A stretch of DNA of 64,000 nucleotides from Anaerolineaceae bacterium UBA5211 (GTDB lineage: Bacteria; Chloroflexota; Anaerolineae; Anaerolineales; Anaerolineaceae). Location: the NCBI GenBank assembly GCA_002412595.1, contig DHVJ01000006.1:1-64000 (forward strand), written 5' to 3'. Every line of letters begins with the position of its first letter. The stretch's first letter is position 1. A model generated the notes under the pieces. It saw only the letters and a program-made list of their open reading frames with translations, ran no database searches and was not told the DNA's origin. A program made the translations under genes and the position numbers. Shown piece by piece: positions 52,001 through 60,181 of this stretch.

Positions 52001-54294
52001 ACTTTATTGCAATCAAGCAGGATATTTCCGTCAGAAAGGAAATTGAAGCTGAGGTTGAACGAGCCAGGGAACAAGCGGAAATAGCTGACCGTGCTAAGAG
52101 CACATTTTTGGCAAATATGTCGCATGAAATCCGCACGCCATTGAATGCCATCATGGGCTTGAACTACCTCTTGAAGCGTACAGGTGTTTCTGATGTTCAG
52201 GACCAGTATTTGGATAAAATGCAATCAGCCTCAAAAACGCTGCTGGATACCATTAACGACGTATTGGATTTCTCCAAGATTGAAGCGGAAAAAATTGAAA
52301 TTGAAAATGTCAGTTTTGATTTGAACACTGTCCTGCTGGACATCACCGATACGGAAGCACTGAAAGCTCACCAAAAGGGAATTGAGTTAATCGTTAGTGT
52401 GGGCGAAAATATCCCTGACCGGATTGAAGGAGATCCCATCCGTCTGAAACAGGTATTGCGCAATTTGACCAATAATGCGGTTAAGTTTACCGATGAAGGG
52501 GAGGTGGTCATTGATATTCAAAAAATTATAGAAGATGATGCCAGGCTAACGCTGGAGTTCTCGGTGTCCGATACCGGCATTGGTCTATCTCCGGAACAAA
52601 TTGAGCGCTTGTTTGTGCCTTTCCAACAGGCAGATATTTCCACTACACGTAGATATGGCGGTTCGGGGTTAGGGTTGGCCATTTCTAAACGCATTGTTCA
52701 AATAATGAATGGTGAAATTTGGGTGAAAAGTGAAATTGGTAAGGGCAGCACATTCTCATTCACAATTCCATTTAAAAAAGTACCACCTCGTAAACGTGTG
52801 GACTTGTTCCTTTCAAAAGAAGTCATTGGCAAGAAGGTGCTCATTGTGGATAGCAACTCAAAATCCTCACAATGGCTGGCGCGTATTCTTAAACCAACCC
52901 AGGCTGAAATTGTCCAGGTAGCTGATATTAACACGCTGGAAGAATTATTGGCCCCGCAGCGGAATGAGAAACCTTTTGATGTGATTCTGGTGAACAATAA
53001 TGTTAAAGGGTTCAGACGCATGAGCGATTTGCTGGGAATAAAAAAACATTTTACCGCCGGAAATATTAAAGTAATTCATCTAACTGATACTGTCCAGATT
53101 GCTCAGCAATTAAATGAATCAGAGTTGACATCTATTGACGCAATCTTGATCAAACCGATCAATGCTTCTCAGCTATATGACACTTGGATGTCCTTGTTTA
53201 CAAGCACTCGCGCAAAACCGCAAATCGAGGAGTTTACAGCGAAAAATCTCCAGAGCAGAAACACGATGGATCAAATAAAGATATTGCTGGTGGAGGATAA
53301 CGAAATTAACCAGGAAGTCTTTCGTGAGTTATTGGAGCAAAATGGAGCGGAAATTTCCATAGCTGAGAATGGGAAAATCGCTTTGGAAATATTAGATAAA
53401 CAAGCTTTTGACCTGATTCTGATGGATGTGCAAATGCCGGTTATGGACGGATTTACAGCCACCAGAGAAATACGTAAGAAGACCGGCTATGCAGCTTTAC
53501 CAATTATCGCTTTGACAGCCAATGCACAGGTTGAGGAAAAGAACCAGGCCAATGAAGCCGGCATGAATGATTACATTACCAAACCCATTGAACCAAAGTT
53601 GTTGTTTGACATCATTGAAAAATGGACAAATAAGTCAGTGCCGAATAAATCAACAGGGATCAACACAGCTGAGACAGCTCCTTTGTTTATTCATGGCGTT
53701 GATACTGCTCAAGGGATAGCGCGGCTGAACCAGGATCGCTCTGCTTATATTCAGCTGCTCAAAAAATTTGTGAAAAATCATCAACAAGATATTGAAGAAA
53801 TCGCAGCTTTTATTGAACAAGGTGATTGGGAAAACGCTCGTCAAGCTTCACATGCTGTTCGCGGAGCAGCCGCTAATCTTGGCGCGGAAAAATTGGCGGA
53901 TGAACTGATGAAAATTGAAGATGCGATAAAAGTAAATGATAGTGAATTAGTTAGATCAGAATTAAATAAAGCTAAGGATCTTTTTGTGGCAATTGTTCAG
54001 GACCTTTCAATCATCAATGAAGAAAAGGATCAACCTCAATCTTCTGAGCAGAAAGTTCCTTTGAACCAAAAAGAATTGACAACGAAATTGAAGTACCTAC
54101 AGCAAAAAATAAAGAACAACGACCCTGCCGCGAAAATACTAATTAATGAAATCAATCAAATTGTCCCGGACACGCACTTTGACGGGCTATTATTAATGGC
54201 TAAAATTTCGTTGGAAGCGTATGATTTTAAAAAGGCGGGTATCGAGATTAACAAGGTTATAAAGATGATAAGAAATGGTGCGGATTATGGCTAA
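49090..54294 (+). CDS. Hybrid sensor histidine kinase with multiple PAS, pseudo-receiver, receiver and Hpt domains
   Basis: 1,734 residues. Two membrane helices ([20 protein letters not shown] near 16-35 and [20 protein letters not shown] near 320-340) enclose an extracytoplasmic, dCACHE-like sensor. Then at least five PAS units, a coiled coil near 735-760, HisKA with [15 protein letters not shown] (phospho-His1012), HATPase (N box [12 protein letters not shown] near 1125), a degenerate receiver where Asn1302 replaces the phospho-Asp ([11 protein letters not shown]), a normal receiver with Asp1446 ([13 protein letters not shown]), and an Hpt domain with His1588 ([13 protein letters not shown]). 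A phosphorelay is therefore complete in one chain, ready to pass phosphate to an output regulator. The HD-GYP regulator follows with an 8 bp overlap. Start GTG at 49090 or ATG at 49096. Confidence 0.93.
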   Translation: MEMHKKTKSWNPLFRPFIPILSLILLFGVAVSVIIEVNYVKQLSKSAQNEIVLESDIFKNEMNSQESNLLYLADIVKRIKEFTSAENLFQSTLEGTLADFAEENGTYDQVRFLDQTGMEVVRINRVSGQINIVPKMELQDKSERYFFKASEKLHPNEIYISKFDLNVEYDEMQIPEKPVYRLITPVDLSDGTRIGYVVLNILGEPLLNRIISAERIINGEILLINDSGDWLIGPQGTTPWGFMYTDAQNINISEKYSKIWNQYQGEYLFQGYCPSGLFTFRLINPFDRYMAVNTVKIEGTSHEKWILISHIETSSLISQASLAILLTTLVLIIVLYFAFRQVAKNRWNERKAYQAREESEKKLDIISAASQDAIILINSKGLVEYWSVSAEKMFGYSAEEAFHKEIHQMITMHQKDREMAYKGMEQYASTGEGPILRNLREMDAKTKSGHAIPVEISINPVRIENEWWAAGIIRDISERRKAEKEIRELAQFPLENANAVMRVDKDSILMYANPASDYLLQSLKMKIGEEVQDPLRTLVSNAIMNNERAETRLKINKKAYLFIIFPVVEAGYTNIYGVDVTEEEKARKELQNNELKYRTLLNTIPQYVFHKDINGKYITINDSLAKLMHLDATDVQGKMDEDLYSPEIAKRHRKTDQDVIDKNSPIETDEPLDPEKPDEKIVHMVKAPVFDKHGNIDGILGIFWDITQRVQAERDLAKLNKNLEKLVDSRTREVNDINNQLSISEKRYRAIIESQVEFVFRWDLQGKITYANQSFSRRFEKEVNEIEGSFFREEISSEGMEELYAKIEIITKDKPLLTTEIRNTFPNGKIVWEQWNCRAIFNEKNEIVEIQNVGRDITELKQAQEQLYIQSSALEAAANGIIITDVEGIIIWANKALSSLTGYSLNEMVGKTPRIFKSGKMGKEFYASLWERINQGEVWSGEVINRKKNGEFYTEEMIITPISTESGKVTNFIAIKQDISVRKEIEAEVERAREQAEIADRAKSTFLANMSHEIRTPLNAIMGLNYLLKRTGVSDVQDQYLDKMQSASKTLLDTINDVLDFSKIEAEKIEIENVSFDLNTVLLDITDTEALKAHQKGIELIVSVGENIPDRIEGDPIRLKQVLRNLTNNAVKFTDEGEVVIDIQKIIEDDARLTLEFSVSDTGIGLSPEQIERLFVPFQQADISTTRRYGGSGLGLAISKRIVQIMNGEIWVKSEIGKGSTFSFTIPFKKVPPRKRVDLFLSKEVIGKKVLIVDSNSKSSQWLARILKPTQAEIVQVADINTLEELLAPQRNEKPFDVILVNNNVKGFRRMSDLLGIKKHFTAGNIKVIHLTDTVQIAQQLNESELTSIDAILIKPINASQLYDTWMSLFTSTRAKPQIEEFTAKNLQSRNTMDQIKILLVEDNEINQEVFRELLEQNGAEISIAENGKIALEILDKQAFDLILMDVQMPVMDGFTATREIRKKTGYAALPIIALTANAQVEEKNQANEAGMNDYITKPIEPKLLFDIIEKWTNKSVPNKSTGINTAETAPLFIHGVDTAQGIARLNQDRSAYIQLLKKFVKNHQQDIEEIAAFIEQGDWENARQASHAVRGAAANLGAEKLADELMKIEDAIKVNDSELVRSELNKAKDLFVAIVQDLSIINEEKDQPQSSEQKVPLNQKELTTKLKYLQQKIKNNDPAAKILINEINQIVPDTHFDGLLLMAKISLEAYDFKKAGIEINKVIKMIRNGADYG

Positions 54295-55333
54295 ACAGCA
54301 GACAGTTTTAATTGTGGATGACACACCGGAGAATATTGATATATTAGTCGGCATTCTGAAAGATCAGTATCAGTTGAAAGTCGCTGCGGGTGGAAAAGCG
54401 GCCCTGGAAATTTTCGCTGAAAAGCATAAACCGGATATTGTGCTGCTGGATATTATGATGCCGGAGATTGATGGATATCAGCTATGCCAGATGATCAAAT
54501 CCGATCCTGCCACCAAGAAAATTCCGGTTATTTTTATCACGGCTATGAATGATGAGGAAGATGAGGCCAGGGGATTCTCATATGGCGCGGTTGATTACAT
54601 AACCAAACCGGTCAGCCCCCCGATTGTATTGGCTCGTGTGGCTACTCACCTGGCTTTATATGACCAAAAGAATCACCTGGAAAAATTGGTGGAAGAACGC
54701 ACGGCGGAAATTTATGACACGCGCCTGGAAATTGTGCGCCGCTTGGGTATCGCAGCGGAATATAAAGATAATGAAACCGGTCAGCATATCATCCGCATGA
54801 GCCAGTATTGCCAGCTGGTAGGTCGTGAATATGGGCTGCCCAAAGAAGAACAAACCCTGCTGTTGAACGCCAGCCCCATGCACGATATTGGCAAAATTGG
54901 CATTCCGGATCGCGTGTTGTTGAAGCCTGCTAGGCTGGACCCGGAGGAATGGGAAATTATGAAAACCCATACGACCATCGGATCTTTGATTATCGGGGAT
55001 CATCCATCTGAATTGCTAAAGACGGCCAAAATGATTACGCTTACGCATCATGAACGCTGGGATGGCACGGGTTATCCTCATGGGTTGAAAGGGGAGAACA
55101 TCCCTATTTACGGCCGTATTACCGCTATTGCGGATGTCTTTGATGCACTGACCTCGGAACGGCCATATAAACATGCCTGGACAGTGGAAGACTCGGTGGA
55201 AGAGATTAAACGCGGCAGCGGTACCCATTTCGACCCTAAAGTGGTTGAATCATTTTTAGGTGCTATGCCGGATATCCTGAAAGTCAGGACTGAATACCTG
55301 GATGAACAGATTGTGCTGCAAAAAGCAATATAG
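54287..55333 (+). CDS. Response regulator with HD-GYP domain
   Basis: 348 residues from the ATG at 54287, which overlaps the kinase stop by 8 bp; an in-frame start at 54275 is less likely. REC domain near 5-125: LIVDDTPENIDILVGILKD, phospho-acceptor in IVLLDIMMPEIDGYQ, and DYITKPVSPPIVLARV. HD-GYP domain near 150-340: HDIGKIGIPDRVLLKPARL, then HHERWDGTGYPHGLKGENIP with the GYP motif. HD-GYP domains hydrolyse cyclic di-GMP. Coupled translation makes it the output of the hybrid kinase phosphorelay; phosphorylation should switch c-di-GMP breakdown. Confidence 0.95.
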   Translation: MAKQQTVLIVDDTPENIDILVGILKDQYQLKVAAGGKAALEIFAEKHKPDIVLLDIMMPEIDGYQLCQMIKSDPATKKIPVIFITAMNDEEDEARGFSYGAVDYITKPVSPPIVLARVATHLALYDQKNHLEKLVEERTAEIYDTRLEIVRRLGIAAEYKDNETGQHIIRMSQYCQLVGREYGLPKEEQTLLLNASPMHDIGKIGIPDRVLLKPARLDPEEWEIMKTHTTIGSLIIGDHPSELLKTAKMITLTHHERWDGTGYPHGLKGENIPIYGRITAIADVFDALTSERPYKHAWTVEDSVEEIKRGSGTHFDPKVVESFLGAMPDILKVRTEYLDEQIVLQKAI

Positions 55334-55358
55334 GAGGGTAAAGAATTAATCCGGTAAT

Positions 55359-55985
55359 TTAAATATCATAGACTTCATCTGACGGCAGCAGTCCAATCTC
55401 GTCCAGCGAGTAGGCCTGCCCTATGAAAGCTGCAAAGGTCAGGTTCGGCATTTCCAGCCTAAAGGTTTCCTTCAATATGTCGAAAATAGCCAGGTAACTC
55501 AACTTGCTGCGCGTTTCCCAGTTTAGGCCCAGTTGTTTGGCGGCAGCATGGATGCGTTTCTCGTCCGGTCCCTCGATTTCGCTAAAATTTCCGAAGGGCA
55601 TTTCATCCAATGAGACTTCTACGTCGCCGAGTTGGTAGGCGGCACGGTATTTTTCGTAACTGACGGATACCTGGTATCCCAGTGCCTCCAGGATGGCTTG
55701 GGTGGTGCGCAAGTCGCTAACTTCCACTTCTATCTCTTCTCGAGCGCTGACAGCGCTGTTGGGGTCAGAGGGGCCTTTAAAGGTCAGGCGGCTGCGCTGG
55801 TCCTGGCGCAGGCGCAGCACCTGGTAAGCAGCGGACAGCCGCCCGTCAGGCGTGTCAAAGCGTAAGTTCAGCTCGAAAGTGCGCTCCTGGGTGCAAACCG
55901 CCCCCAGCGCGTTCAGGCGGGCAGCCAACCTTTCCGGTTGGCGGATGCGAAATTTAGCTTCCTGTTCCAATTTATTGCTGGTCAT
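55359..55985 (-). CDS. CYTH domain protein (class IV adenylate cyclase/ThTPase-like)
   Basis: 208 residues. The tunnel-fold starts with LEQEAKFRIRQPERLAARLN, an ExExK motif, and continues with charged beta strands: LRLRQDQRSRLTFKGPSD, REEIEVEVSD, SYEKYRAAYQLGDVEVSLDE, FGNFSEIEGPDEKRI and SKLSYLAIF. CYTH proteins bind triphosphates (adenylate cyclase, thiamine triphosphatase or tripolyphosphatase); the exact activity cannot be read from sequence. GGAAGGG is 4 nt before the ATG. It overlaps the upstream membrane protein gene by 14 bp, so they are co-translated. Confidence 0.88.
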   Translation of the reverse strand: MTSNKLEQEAKFRIRQPERLAARLNALGAVCTQERTFELNLRFDTPDGRLSAAYQVLRLRQDQRSRLTFKGPSDPNSAVSAREEIEVEVSDLRTTQAILEALGYQVSVSYEKYRAAYQLGDVEVSLDEMPFGNFSEIEGPDEKRIHAAAKQLGLNWETRSKLSYLAIFDILKETFRLEMPNLTFAAFIGQAYSLDEIGLLPSDEVYDI

Positions 55986-56433
55986 GGTTCCCTTCCTTTT
56001 GATAATCCCGGTCGCGCACGAAAACGAACGCGATAATGGCGGTCGCGGCGCTGATCAACGTGTTGACAACCAGCTGGTAATGAAAGGCTTCGCGTGTGCC
56101 CAGCCAGATGTGGTCAATCCACAGCCAGCCCAGGAACAGCATACAGATCATGCGAGCGAAAGGTGCGGCGAAATGAGCGCGGTAAATGAGGATGAGCAGC
56201 ACCAGGCTGAATCCTAACCCAATCGCCAAACCGCTCAGGATGATATACAGCGGCCCCGGCCAAAGTTCCAATCCGCTCAGGTAATTCCGGTAAGTCAGTC
56301 CCTGCGAAAAGCGCAGCCAACCCAGCATCGCGTATGGCGCCAGGCACAGGATGGCCAGGATGCGCCGGAAGGGACTGGGGGCTGCGGGCGCATTTTCTTC
56401 TTCTACAAACTCCTGCGGTTGGGAATTTACCAT
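55972..56433 (-). CDS. Small four-helix membrane protein
   Basis: 153 residues. After a polar start (QPQEFVEEENAPAAPSP) there are four hydrophobic helices: RILAILCLAPYAMLGWLRF, PLYIILSGLAIGLGFSLVLL, FARMICMLFLGWLWIDHIWL and LVVNTLISAATAIIAFVFV. I do not recognise the family. Overlaps the CYTH gene by 14 bp, which suggests joint expression. A TATAAT lies 10 nt before the ATG on the minus strand, hinting at a leaderless message. Confidence 0.7.
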   Translation of the reverse strand: MVNSQPQEFVEEENAPAAPSPFRRILAILCLAPYAMLGWLRFSQGLTYRNYLSGLELWPGPLYIILSGLAIGLGFSLVLLILIYRAHFAAPFARMICMLFLGWLWIDHIWLGTREAFHYQLVVNTLISAATAIIAFVFVRDRDYQKEGNHDQQ

Positions 56434-56502
56434 CTCAGAGCTGATTATAGCATCCGCCTTGGGCGGCTCTGGGTGCCCCTGGGTGAACCCCAGTCACCCG
56501 GC

Positions 56503-56531
56503 TTGCAGGCTTTTTCGTTATCCGCTATACT
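56503..56531 (+). promoter_or_regulatory. gatCAB promoter
   Basis: TTGCAG (56503-56508), 17 nt, TATACT (56526-56531), 38 bp before the gatC ATG. Confidence 0.65.
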
Positions 56532-56569
56532 GGCTACGGAACGACGAAACCCTGCTGAAAGGTGACTGC

Positions 56570-56899
56570 ATGTCTGAAAAAGAACAAGTCATTACCCCTG
56601 AAGTATTTGACCATCTGGTCCAGCTGGCCGCGCTCGAGCTGGATGAGGAGCAGGCCGATTACCTGCGCCGCGAGCTGAACAGCCAGCTTTCCGCCATTCG
56701 TGAGCTGGAAGCCATCCAGCTGGATCCTGAAACGCCGCTGGCTTCGCACGGCGTCCCCTATGACGGGAACAATAGCCCGGCTCTACGCGAAGATGTCTGG
56801 CAAGCCTGCGAAGATGTGGAAGCCATTACCAGGCAGGCTCCCCAATTTGAAGACGGCTACCTGATCGTACCGGATATTCCCCACACTCCCTTGGAGTAA
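56570..56899 (+). CDS. gatC: Asp-tRNA(Asn)/Glu-tRNA(Gln) amidotransferase subunit C
   Basis: 109 residues from the ATG at 56570, with AAAGGTGA 4 nt upstream; a longer in-frame start would reach into the promoter. FDHLVQLAALELDEEQADYL and SAIRELEAIQLDPETPL give the GatC signature, and the C-terminal segment ends PDIPHTPLE. GatC stabilises the GatA-GatB complex that converts mischarged Glu-tRNA(Gln) or Asp-tRNA(Asn). First gene of gatCAB, 3 bp before gatA. Confidence 0.95.
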   Translation: MSEKEQVITPEVFDHLVQLAALELDEEQADYLRRELNSQLSAIRELEAIQLDPETPLASHGVPYDGNNSPALREDVWQACEDVEAITRQAPQFEDGYLIVPDIPHTPLE

Positions 56900-56902
56900 G
56901 CC

Positions 56903-58492
56903 ATGGAACTTTGCGATTTATCTGCTGTTGAAGTCCGAGATTTACTTTTAGAGAAAAAGGTCTCCGCCGTGGAAGTGCTGGATGCCTGCCAGGCGCGCAT
57001 TGACGCGGTGGACGGCCGCCCAGGCACGCTGGAACCGGGTGGTGAAACGAAAGAAGATGCGCAGCGCGTGCATGCTTTCATCACGCGCACGCCCGAACTG
57101 GCGCGCGCCCAAGCCGAAGCTGTGGACAAGCAGATTGCCGCAGGTGAAGACTCCGGCCCGCTGGCTGGCATTCCCTTTACCGTCAAAGACATATTCTGCG
57201 TGAAGGATACGCCTTCCACGGCGGCCTCGCGCATTTTAGCCAATTTCAACGCGCCCTACACGGCCACCGCGGTGGAACGCCTGCAGGCGGCCGGTGCGTT
57301 GATGCTGGGCAAGGTCAACCTGGATGAATTCACCTATGGTTCCTCCAGCGAATCCTCCGCCTTCCAGCCCTCCCCGCGCAACCCCTGGGACACTACGCGC
57401 GTGCCGGGCGGCTCGTCAGGCGGCAGTGCTGCCTCCGTGGCGGCCGGCGAGGCATTCCTCTCGCTGGGCACCGACACGGCCGGCTCCATCCGCCAACCGG
57501 CGGCTTTCTGCGGTGTGGTGGGGCTCAAGCCCACCTACGGGCGCGTTTCGCGCTATGGCCTGATCGCCTTCGGTTCCTCGCTGGATTGCCCCGGCCCGCT
57601 GGCGCGCAATGCCAAAGACGCGGCCCTCATGCTGCAAGCCATGGCCGGGCCGGACCCGCGCGACGCCACCGCGGCTACCCTGGATGTGCCAGATTACCTG
57701 GCCGCGCTGGAAAAGGACATCAAGGGCAAGCGCATCGGGCTTTCCCCTGATTATTTCCAGATTACCTTCCCGCAGGCGGATGGCGCATATTCCCAGCAGC
57801 CTGTACCCGAAGAAATGCGCGCGGCTGTGCTGCACGCCGCCGATATCTACCGCGCCCTGGGCGCCGAGATCGTCGAAGACGTGCCCATGCCCAACACACG
57901 CTACGGCATCCCGGTTTATTTCGTCATCAGCCGCGTGGAAGCGGCTTCCAACCTGCACCGCTACGACGGCGTCAAATACGGCTATCGCACACAACAGGCC
58001 GTGGGCGAGCTGAAGGACCTGTACCGCAAATCACGCGGCGAGGGCTTCGGCTTGCAGCCCAAGCTGCGCATCCTGATGGGCATGTATGTCAGCGCGGCGC
58101 AGTACAGCGAGCAGTATTACCGCCGCGCGCTGCGCGTGCGCACGCTCATCCGCCGCGATTTCGAAGAGGCCTTTGATCCGCAGGGCAAGTACCGTTTGGA
58201 TGCCCTGCTGACCTCCACCACACCCACCAGCGCCTTCCCCATCCAGGACGTTTACGGCGATTCGGTGCTGATGCAGTATGCCGACCAGTTGACCGTGCCG
58301 GCCAACCACGCCGGCGTGCCGGGCATTTCCTTCCCGGCCGGTTTCGGCGCGGACGGGCTGCCCATCGGCCTGCAGTTGCTGGGGCCGGATTATTCCGAAG
58401 CCACCCTGCTGCAATTGACGCATGCTTATGAACAGGCCAGCGCGGGCGCCGAGTGGCGCAAGAAACGACCTGCTGTTTTGGAGGTGCGCTAA
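56903..58492 (+). CDS. gatA: Asp-tRNA(Asn)/Glu-tRNA(Gln) amidotransferase subunit A
   Basis: 529 residues. Amidase-signature enzyme that releases ammonia from glutamine: catalytic Lys in IPFTVKDIFCVKD near 91, cis-Ser in RVPGGSSGGSAASVAAGE near 170, and catalytic Ser in LGTDTAGSIRQPAAFCGVVG near 195. GLKPTYGRVSRYGLIAFGSS and the C-terminal GVPGISFPAGF also fit GatA. About 40 residues longer than the usual 485, partly through an insertion near 45-60 (GTLEPGGETKEDAQRVHAF). Ends 1 bp before gatB. Confidence 0.97.
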   Translation: MELCDLSAVEVRDLLLEKKVSAVEVLDACQARIDAVDGRPGTLEPGGETKEDAQRVHAFITRTPELARAQAEAVDKQIAAGEDSGPLAGIPFTVKDIFCVKDTPSTAASRILANFNAPYTATAVERLQAAGALMLGKVNLDEFTYGSSSESSAFQPSPRNPWDTTRVPGGSSGGSAASVAAGEAFLSLGTDTAGSIRQPAAFCGVVGLKPTYGRVSRYGLIAFGSSLDCPGPLARNAKDAALMLQAMAGPDPRDATAATLDVPDYLAALEKDIKGKRIGLSPDYFQITFPQADGAYSQQPVPEEMRAAVLHAADIYRALGAEIVEDVPMPNTRYGIPVYFVISRVEAASNLHRYDGVKYGYRTQQAVGELKDLYRKSRGEGFGLQPKLRILMGMYVSAAQYSEQYYRRALRVRTLIRRDFEEAFDPQGKYRLDALLTSTTPTSAFPIQDVYGDSVLMQYADQLTVPANHAGVPGISFPAGFGADGLPIGLQLLGPDYSEATLLQLTHAYEQASAGAEWRKKRPAVLEVR

Positions 58493-58493
58493 T

Positions 58494-59948
58494 ATGACCG
58501 CTTACGAAACTGTCATCGGGCTGGAAACGCACATCCAGCTCAACACCCTCACCAAGATCTTCTGCGCCTGCAAAGCTGATTCCTGGGAGGACGCGCCCAA
58601 CAGCAATATCTGTCCGGTCTGCACCGGGCTGCCGGGCGTGCTGCCGGTCTTGAACGAGCGCGTCGTCGAAAAGGCCGTGCTGCTGGCCGAGGCCATGCAC
58701 GCCGAGGTCCAACCGATCTCTTATTTCGACCGCAAGAATTACTTTTACCCCGACCTGCCCAAGGGTTTTCAAATTTCGCAATTTGATGTCCCCGTTGCGC
58801 TGGGCGGCTACCTGGAATTACCCATCCCGGCCGCGGCCGACCCCGAAGGCAAGGGTTACGTGACACGTGTGCGCATCCATAAGCTGCACATCGAAGAAGA
58901 CGCCGGCAAGACCAAGAACGATGGCAATGAACGCCAGGTGGACTTCAACCGCTGCGGCGTGCCGCTGGTGGAAATGGTCACCGAACCCGACCTGCGCACG
59001 GCTGACGAAGCGGCTCAATACCTGATCCGCCTGCGCCAATTGCTGCGCTGGATTGGCATTTCGGAAGCCGACATGGAGAAAGGCAACCTGCGCTGCGACG
59101 CCAACGTTTCCATCCGTCCGGTCGGCGCCACGCATCTGAACGAAAAAACCGAGATCAAGAATGTCAACTCGATTGACTCCGTGCGCGAAGCCATACGCAA
59201 AGAAGTGGAACGCCAGACGCGCGAGGTGGAGGAAGGCAACAGCATCAAGGCCTGGACGCTGGAATGGGATCAGGACGCCGGCGTGCTGCGCAAGATGCGC
59301 TCCAAGGAAACCGAAGCGGATTACCGTTATTTCCGCGAACCGGATTTGCTGCCGCTGCATATCAGCGAGGAATGGAAGACTGCCATCCTGGCAGATTTCC
59401 CTGAGCGGCCTTTAGAGCGCAAGGCGCGCTTTATGCAGGACTACAATTTGCCGGAATACGACGCCGATATCCTCACGCTCGAACGCGCTCTTTCCGATTA
59501 CTTCGAAGCGACTGTGAAAACCTACGGCGGAGACTCCAAGAAGGTTTCCAACTGGCTGATGAATGACGTCTTACGTATGATCAACGAAGACCACCTCGAC
59601 CCAGCCGCCATGCGCCTGACGCCCCAATACCTGGCCGAGCTGCTTAAGCTGGTGGACGCGGGCACCATCAACATCACCACCGGCAAAGCCCTGCTGCAGC
59701 AGGTGCAGGAGAGCGGCAAAGCGCCTATGCAGTTGGTGGAAGAACAGGGTTTGGCCCAAGTGAGCGACGACGCGGCTATCCGTGCTGTCTGCGAGCAGAT
59801 TATCGCCGCTAGCCCGGACGAAGTGGCTGCTTACCGCGGCGGCAAGGACAGCCTGATGGGCTGGTTTGTCGGCCAGGTCATGCGCGAGATGCGCGGCAAG
59901 GCGGATGCCAAGCTGGCTAAGGAAGTATTGGTGGAATTGTTGAAGTAA
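58494..59948 (+). CDS. gatB: Asp-tRNA(Asn)/Glu-tRNA(Gln) amidotransferase subunit B
   Basis: 484 residues from the ATG at 58494, one base after the gatA stop; a longer in-frame start at 58422 would overlap gatA. YETVIGLETHIQLNTLTKIF at the N-terminus, then NICPVCTGLPGVLPVLN, FDRKNYFYPDLPKGFQISQF, and the GatB core HIEEDAGK; FNRCGVPLVEMVTEPDLR and RCDANVSIRP follow. The C-terminal YqeY-like tail domain (VSNWLMNDVLRMI, GGKDSLMGWFVGQVMREMRG) binds tRNA. GatB is the kinase subunit that activates the misacylated tRNA. Confidence 0.97.
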   Translation: MTAYETVIGLETHIQLNTLTKIFCACKADSWEDAPNSNICPVCTGLPGVLPVLNERVVEKAVLLAEAMHAEVQPISYFDRKNYFYPDLPKGFQISQFDVPVALGGYLELPIPAAADPEGKGYVTRVRIHKLHIEEDAGKTKNDGNERQVDFNRCGVPLVEMVTEPDLRTADEAAQYLIRLRQLLRWIGISEADMEKGNLRCDANVSIRPVGATHLNEKTEIKNVNSIDSVREAIRKEVERQTREVEEGNSIKAWTLEWDQDAGVLRKMRSKETEADYRYFREPDLLPLHISEEWKTAILADFPERPLERKARFMQDYNLPEYDADILTLERALSDYFEATVKTYGGDSKKVSNWLMNDVLRMINEDHLDPAAMRLTPQYLAELLKLVDAGTINITTGKALLQQVQESGKAPMQLVEEQGLAQVSDDAAIRAVCEQIIAASPDEVAAYRGGKDSLMGWFVGQVMREMRGKADAKLAKEVLVELLK

Positions 59949-59995
59949 ACTCTTCCTCTCTCAAAAAATCAGGGATGAGGGTTAGTCACTGCTCT

Positions 59996-60040
59996 TGTCA
60001 TCCTGAAACCTGCGAAAGCAGGGTGAAGGATCTTGTTTGG
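59996..60040 (+). repeat. REP-like intergenic repeat, copy 4
   Basis: TGTCATCCTGAAACCTGCG ... GAAGGATCTTGTTTGG with an internal short palindrome (CCTGCGAAAGCAGG). Diverged but with the family's ends. Confidence 0.7.
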
Positions 60041-60059
60041 CTAACTTTGTCCTTGATCT

Positions 60060-60109
60060 GGCCGAGATCCTTCGTCGCGTTCAAAAAGCGAACGCTCCTC
60101 AGGATGACA
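60060..60109 (-). repeat. REP-like intergenic repeat, copy 5 (inverted relative to copy 4)
   Basis: Reverse complement starts TGTCATCCTGAGGAGCG and ends GAAGGATCTCGGCC; 50 bp with an internal palindrome (GCGTTCGCTTTTTGAACGC). Copy 4 and 5 form an inverted pair 20 bp apart. Confidence 0.75.
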
Positions 60110-60120
60110 CTAGCATACAA

Positions 60121-60150
60121 AAACCGGCCGGTAAACTACCGGCCGGTTTT
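60121..60150 (+). terminator. Rho-independent terminator of gatCAB
   Basis: 12 bp stem AAACCGGCCGGT / ACCGGCCGGTTT, loop AAACT, then a short T run. Confidence 0.88.
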
Positions 60151-60181
60151 CCGTAGGGTAGAAGCTACGATAATCAATAAG

